DNA of 64,000 bases from Xanthomarina maritima (lineage in GTDB: Bacteria > Bacteroidota > Bacteroidia > Flavobacteriales > Flavobacteriaceae). This document shows positions 60,701 to 64,000 of this stretch, piece after piece. Positions within the stretch are counted from its first letter, which is position 1, and each line of letters opens with the position of its first letter. The position numbers were made by a program, and so were the translations under genes. The notes beneath the pieces are model-generated. The model was not told the origin of the DNA. It did no database searches and saw only the letters and a program-made list of their open reading frames with translations. The stretch covers positions 1-64,000 of the forward strand of contig NZ_VSFC01000050.1 of assembly GCF_008084905.1 (NCBI RefSeq), written 5' to 3'.

Positions 60701-61909
60701 ATGAAAAAAAACAAAAAATGCAATAATCGAAGAGAGTTTTTAAAAACATGTGGCTTATCTACAATCCCTTTTTTAATGCCCACTGCAAGTATAAATGCTT
60801 TTTCATCTATAAAAGACAAACCAATAATATCTAATAAAAATCAACCAATTGTAAATTTTATTTTTGATGGCTTTAATTTTTCGCCACAAGAATATATAGA
60901 AAAATTAACCGAAATAAACCTATCAAATCCCATTTCAAAAGATTTCTATGGTAGTGGTGGTGAAACGGAATTATTAGAGAAATCCTTTGCTAAAATAACT
61001 GGTAAAGAAAAAGCGATCTATCTTCCTACTGGTACTATGGCGAACCAGATTGCTATTTATTTACTCAATGGAAATAATACCAAAGTAATTGTTCCAGAAA
61101 ACTCACATGTATATAGAGACGAAGCAGATGCAGCACAAAGTGTTTTCAATAAAAGGCTGATTCCTGTTGAAACTGACAATGCCTATTTTAATCTTTCAGA
61201 ATTAGAAAAAACCATCAAAGAAACTAATAATAATGAAGTTTTTAAAAGTGGATTAGGCACAGTTGTTATTGAAAATCCAATCCGTCGTGCAAACGGAATA
61301 GCAGTTCCTATTGAAACAATTCAGAAAATATCTAATTATTGTAAGCAAAAAGGTTATAAAATGCATTTAGATGGAGCAAGATTACATATTGCATCTGCAT
61401 TTACAAACGTATCTGTTTTAGAGTATGCTTCATATTTTGATACGGTTTATATTTCTCTTTATAAATATTTAAATGCAGCTGGAGGAGCAATCCTTTGTGG
61501 AGATGCAGAAATTATAGATCAAGTGGCACATCAAATAAAGATTCATGGTGGAGCAGCTTATAAAACATGGCCTAACACTTCAGTTGCTTTACACTATTTA
61601 CAGACTATTGAAGAGAAATTAAAACAAGTTAAAGAAATCACAAGCATTTTAATTCCAGAATTAAATAAAATAGATGGCATTTCTATTACAAAAATTGAAA
61701 ATGGAACGAATCTTTATGATTTAAAATTATCTAAAAACATTAATTCCGAAAAGCTAGAATCCATTTTATATAAAGAACATTACATTTGGATAAGCTCAGC
61801 TAATCAAGATGGTATAACAAGATTTGCTGTAAATGAGAGTTTATTATCAAGGGATATTCAAGATATCATTCAAGCTTGGAAACAAAGTATTATTAAAGCA
61901 CGAAATTAA
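60701..61909 (+). CDS. PLP-dependent beta-eliminating lyase/threonine-aldolase-like enzyme with Tat-like signal
   Basis: The 402-residue product opens with NRREFLKTCGLSTIPFLMPTA, a twin-arginine-type signal. It continues as a fold-type-I PLP enzyme of the low-specificity threonine aldolase group: GSGGETELLEKSFAKITGKEKA, YLPTGTMANQIAIYLL, MHLDGARLHIASA and catalytic Lys255 in SLYKYLNAAGGAIL. Such enzymes are normally cytosolic, so export is unusual. Substrate unknown. It follows the exported peptidase by 49 bases. Confidence 0.87.
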   Translation: MKKNKKCNNRREFLKTCGLSTIPFLMPTASINAFSSIKDKPIISNKNQPIVNFIFDGFNFSPQEYIEKLTEINLSNPISKDFYGSGGETELLEKSFAKITGKEKAIYLPTGTMANQIAIYLLNGNNTKVIVPENSHVYRDEADAAQSVFNKRLIPVETDNAYFNLSELEKTIKETNNNEVFKSGLGTVVIENPIRRANGIAVPIETIQKISNYCKQKGYKMHLDGARLHIASAFTNVSVLEYASYFDTVYISLYKYLNAAGGAILCGDAEIIDQVAHQIKIHGGAAYKTWPNTSVALHYLQTIEEKLKQVKEITSILIPELNKIDGISITKIENGTNLYDLKLSKNINSEKLESILYKEHYIWISSANQDGITRFAVNESLLSRDIQDIIQAWKQSIIKARN

Positions 61910-61978
61910 TCTTAAATAATTCATTATTTTCTGCATATAACCTACTCTTTTACAAAAAATAAATTTAACATTATTTTA

Positions 61979-62001
61979 ATTCGGATAAATTTGTCCGTAT
62001 T
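61979..62001 (+). promoter_or_regulatory. candidate Rrf2 operator, site 1
   Basis: ATTCGGATAAATTTGTCCGTATT is a near palindrome (CGGATA-n5-TCCG). A site of the same layout, on the opposite strand, lies before ric at 62492-62514. It overlaps the -33 element of the Rrf2 promoter, consistent with repression. Confidence 0.6.
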
Positions 62002-62021
62002 AAAAATATGTTTTACATTTG
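61990..62021 (+). promoter_or_regulatory. promoter of the Rrf2 gene
   Basis: TTTG (61990-61993) and TACATTTG (62014-62021), an exact -7 box, are spaced by 20 bases, in the range of the Bacteroidetes consensus. The ATG at 62043 is about 22 bases beyond. Confidence 0.6.
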
Positions 62022-62042
62022 TTCCATAATTAAAACGAATAT

Positions 62043-62477
62043 ATGTTTTCTAAAGCATGCGAATATGGTATAAAAGCGTCAATATTTATTGCGCTAAACT
62101 CCTACGAAAATAAGAGAGTTAGCCTAAAAGCTATTGCTAAAGAAATAAATTCACCAGAAGCTTTTACAGCCAAAATATTACAAGATTTAGCTAGACATAA
62201 CATTATTAACTCTACCAAAGGAGCACATGGTGGTTTTGAAATTGATAAATATGCTATTTCATCTATTAAATTATCTCAAATTGTAAATGCTATTGATGGA
62301 GACAGTATATACAAAGGTTGTGGTTTAGGTTTACATACTTGCGATGAAGAGCATCCTTGTCCAGTACATGATAAGTTTAAAGCGGTAAGAGACGAATTAA
62401 AACATATGCTAGAAAGTACCAATTTAGAAGAATTAGCATTAGATATTAAATCTGGTGTAGCATTTTTGAAGACATAA
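62043..62477 (+). CDS. Rrf2-family (NsrR/IscR-like) iron-sulfur regulator
   Basis: The 144-residue product has the winged helix (FSKACEYGIKASIFIALN, ISSPEAFTAKILQDLARHNIINSTKGAHGGFEI-like stretch) and three cysteines Cys93, Cys100 and Cys106 in GCGLGLHTCDEEHPCPVHD, arranged as IscR/NsrR cluster ligands. A [2Fe-2S] or [4Fe-4S] cluster would sense NO or iron-sulfur status. It is upstream of ric; matched operators suggest that it represses itself and ric. Confidence 0.92.
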   Translation: MFSKACEYGIKASIFIALNSYENKRVSLKAIAKEINSPEAFTAKILQDLARHNIINSTKGAHGGFEIDKYAISSIKLSQIVNAIDGDSIYKGCGLGLHTCDEEHPCPVHDKFKAVRDELKHMLESTNLEELALDIKSGVAFLKT

Positions 62478-62491
62478 AAAAATTTGAATAG

Positions 62492-62514
62492 AAATAGGAT
62501 AAAACTATCCGAAT
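62492..62514 (-). promoter_or_regulatory. candidate Rrf2 operator, site 2
   Basis: The minus strand reads ATTCGGATAGTTTTATCCTATTT, matching site 1 (ATTCGGATA then a five-to-six base centre, TCC and a T/A end). It lies 12 bases before the ric start, where binding would block transcription. Confidence 0.6.
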
Positions 62515-62525
62515 AATTAGTAATT

Positions 62526-63257
62526 ATGGAAACATTAAGTAAAGAAACACAAAAGCAAATAGGAGAATTTGTTGCTCAAAATTACAGAACAGCAGCAGTA
62601 TTTTCAAAATACGGAATTGACTTTTGTTGTAAAGGTCACAGAACGATTGAAGAAGTTTGTGCTAAAAATGAAATTGATAGCAATCAGCTTCTTAATGAAT
62701 TAAGCAAAGCGTTATCTACAAATACAAATCAATCCATAGATTATAAATCGTGGCCATTAGACCTACTGGCTGAATACATTGAGAAAAAACACCACAGATA
62801 TGTGGAAGAAAAGATTCCTGTAATACGTCAGTTTTTAGATAAACTTTGTAGAGTTCATGGAGAAAGACATCCAGAATTATTAAAAATCAATGAGTTATTT
62901 ACTGCATCGGCTGGCGAATTAGCTTCACATATGAAAAAAGAGGAATTAATATTATTCCCTTTCATTAAAAAGATGGTAAAAGCTAAAATAGATCATGGAG
63001 CTATTTTAGCACCACAATTTGGATCTGTAAAAAATCCTATTGCCATGATGATGCAAGAACACGATAATGAAGGCGAACGTTTTAGACAAATTGCTAAATT
63101 AACAGATAATTACAATCCACCAGCTGACGCTTGTAACACCTATAGAGTTACGTTTGCCATGTTGGACGAGTTTGAAAAAGATTTACATCTACATATCCAT
63201 TTAGAAAATAACATATTATTCCCTGAAGCAGCTAAATTAGAAAAAGCTTTTCTTTAA
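62526..63257 (+). CDS. ric: iron-sulfur cluster repair di-iron protein
   Basis: The 243-residue product has a ScdA N-domain with the cysteine pair GIDFCCKGHRTIEEV and a hemerythrin-like di-iron domain: KKHHRYVEEKIPVIRQFLDKL, HMKKEELILFPFIKK, MMQEHDNEGERF and LHLHIHLENNILFPEA, with its His and Glu ligands. Ric/YtfE proteins mend Fe-S clusters after NO or oxidative damage. Downstream of the Rrf2 gene and under a matched operator. Confidence 0.94.
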   Translation: METLSKETQKQIGEFVAQNYRTAAVFSKYGIDFCCKGHRTIEEVCAKNEIDSNQLLNELSKALSTNTNQSIDYKSWPLDLLAEYIEKKHHRYVEEKIPVIRQFLDKLCRVHGERHPELLKINELFTASAGELASHMKKEELILFPFIKKMVKAKIDHGAILAPQFGSVKNPIAMMMQEHDNEGERFRQIAKLTDNYNPPADACNTYRVTFAMLDEFEKDLHLHIHLENNILFPEAAKLEKAFL

Positions 63258-63295
63258 GAATGATTAATAGCAAATGATATTTTCTTTATTGTAGT

Positions 63296-63331
63296 AATCA
63301 GGGAATCTCTCCCCTAAGGTTCCCTGATTTT
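63296..63331 (+). terminator. terminator after ric
   Basis: AATCAGGGAA (63296-63305) and TTCCCTGATT (63320-63329) form a ten-base perfect stem with a 14-base loop, followed by TTTAAAAATTT. It lies 38 bases after the ric stop. Confidence 0.75.
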
Positions 63332-63476
63332 AAAAATTTAAAACAGGAGAAATCCTCAAATTATAAATAAAATCATACCCTCTATAAGGGAATTAAGTTT
63401 TTGGTTAGTAATAGTTGTTTTTAAAACACTTCTTTTGTAAATAATTATAATATTAAATTTGTTGAGGAGGAAATTT

Positions 63477-63569
63477 ATGTTATTTAAAATTATAGCTTCA
63501 AAAGGAGTGTTTTTCTTTCTATATATTTTAACATTTAAACTTATTTTATGCCCAAAAAGCTCGTTTTAA
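63477..63569 (+). CDS. possible 30-residue leader peptide
   Basis: The ATG at 63477 follows GAGGAGG by six bases, an unusually strong ribosome site for this phylum, and opens MLFKIIASKGVFFFLYILTF ..., a hydrophobic 30-residue frame. The frame overlaps the next gene's start by 22 bases, so it could couple translation. A TAAATTTG -7-like box at 63454-63461 may begin the transcript inside the ribosome site, which argues against. Uncertain. Confidence 0.3.
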   Translation: MLFKIIASKGVFFFLYILTFKLILCPKSSF

Positions 63570-64000
63570 CTTGCTTATTAAACTTCTTAATAGCTGCCTT
63601 AATGGGATTAGCTTTACGCTATACCTATCTATCTCCAATCTCTGTTAATTACAGATTTCTTACGCATGCACATTCTCATGTTGCAATGTTAGGTTGGTTG
63701 TATTTAATAATCTATACGCTTTTTGTTCATTATTTTATTCCTGAAAAAAATCCAGTGTACAATAGACTTTTTTGGATCACTCAAATATCTGTAGTAGGTA
63801 TGATGATTAGTTTTTCTATTCAAGGTTATGCTGCTATTTCTATAACATTTTCAACGCTTCATATATTTTGCAGTTATTATTTTGTTAGACTTCTTTGGAA
63901 AAACCATAAAACAGAAAGTTTAGTTTCAAAATTGTTACTTAAAGTATCACTCCTATTCATGTTAATTTCTACTATAGGAGTTTGGTGTTTAGGTCCAGCA
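63548..64000 (+). CDS. multi-pass membrane protein, heme-copper-oxidase-like (partial)
   Basis: The 151 residues in view start at ATG 63548 and run off the window. At least four spans are seen (LTCLLNFLIAALMGLAL, then HVAMLGWLYLIIYTLFVHYF, then ISVVGMMISFSIQGY and KLLLKVSLLFMLISTIGV). The FLTHAHSHVAMLGW motif, with three histidines close together, resembles heme-binding helices of cbb3/NO-reductase-type subunit I proteins. Its place after Rrf2/ric hints at NO handling, an inference. Confidence 0.7.
   Translation, partial: MPKKLVLTCLLNFLIAALMGLALRYTYLSPISVNYRFLTHAHSHVAMLGWLYLIIYTLFVHYFIPEKNPVYNRLFWITQISVVGMMISFSIQGYAAISITFSTLHIFCSYYFVRLLWKNHKTESLVSKLLLKVSLLFMLISTIGVWCLGPA

Noticed and set aside
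1-64000. CRISPR arrays, rRNA genes and prophage modules
   Set aside because: No regularly spaced repeats, ribosomal RNA sequence or phage structural genes were found; the holin-superfamily protein at 36395 belongs to a stress operon.

Overview
The window is chromosomal DNA from a member of the Bacteroidota, most likely a marine-type Flavobacteriaceae. The DNA is AT-rich by eye and Shine-Dalgarno sequences are scarce. Several upstream regions carry the Bacteroidetes -7 box TAnnTTTG, and in two places a well-spaced -33 TTTG. The gene content fits the same group: SusC-like and other TonB-dependent receptors with carboxypeptidase-regulatory N-domains, LytTR/2TM two-component genes, a PspC/GIN operon, DUF4870, DUF6327, a LETM1-like protein and a coenzyme-B12 methylmalonyl-CoA mutase pair. 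About 69 protein genes and one tRNA-Pro fill nearly the whole window. I see no transposase, integrase, phage module or CRISPR array.

Layout. (1) 1-9.5 kb: an ECF sigma/RskA-type anti-sigma pair, a TonB-dependent receptor, a TPR lipoprotein and two tandem copies of a DUF4331 protein that is split into two genes. Two matching promoter-like elements (AAAACC-N16-CGTAGGTATT) lie upstream of the receptor and of the DUF4331 operon and suggest one ECF regulon. (2) 9.5-17 kb: LETM1-like protein, LytTR regulator/2TM/histidine kinase/TPR operon, TonB and a second receptor. (3) 17-29 kb: housekeeping and stress genes (lysoplasmalogenase-like protein, NDH-2, a second ECF factor, PlsC-like acyltransferase, NUDIX, cyclophilin, dps/oxyR divergent pair). 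(4) 29-37 kb: DUF4870-PadR-PspC-GIN envelope operon, prolyl oligopeptidase, trxB, YtxH/holin-like/DUF6327 operon. (5) 37-46 kb: a steroid- or isoprenoid-lipid-like cluster with a 3beta-HSD-like SDR, a steroid 5alpha-reductase homologue, an RND exporter, a LolA-like carrier, a START protein, a sulfotransferase and a DUF1295 reductase. (6) 46-53 kb: FKBP, tRNA-Pro, PQQ-type sugar dehydrogenase, udk-divIC-mutA-lipoprotein-mutB operon. (7) 53-59 kb: a second steroid-like cluster with a 3beta-HSD, EthD protein, DUF1214 protein, sulfotransferase and SDR. (8) 59-64 kb: P1 peptidase, an exported-looking threonine-aldolase-like PLP enzyme, and an Rrf2/Ric nitrosative-stress locus with two matching operator candidates.

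The strongest candidates for undescribed biology are the ECF/TonB-receptor/split-DUF4331 regulon at the left end and the two SDR/sulfotransferase/START/RND lipid clusters on the right. Functions of both are inferred from family membership only. No sterol or hopanoid cyclase is present in the window, so the true substrate of the lipid clusters is unknown.
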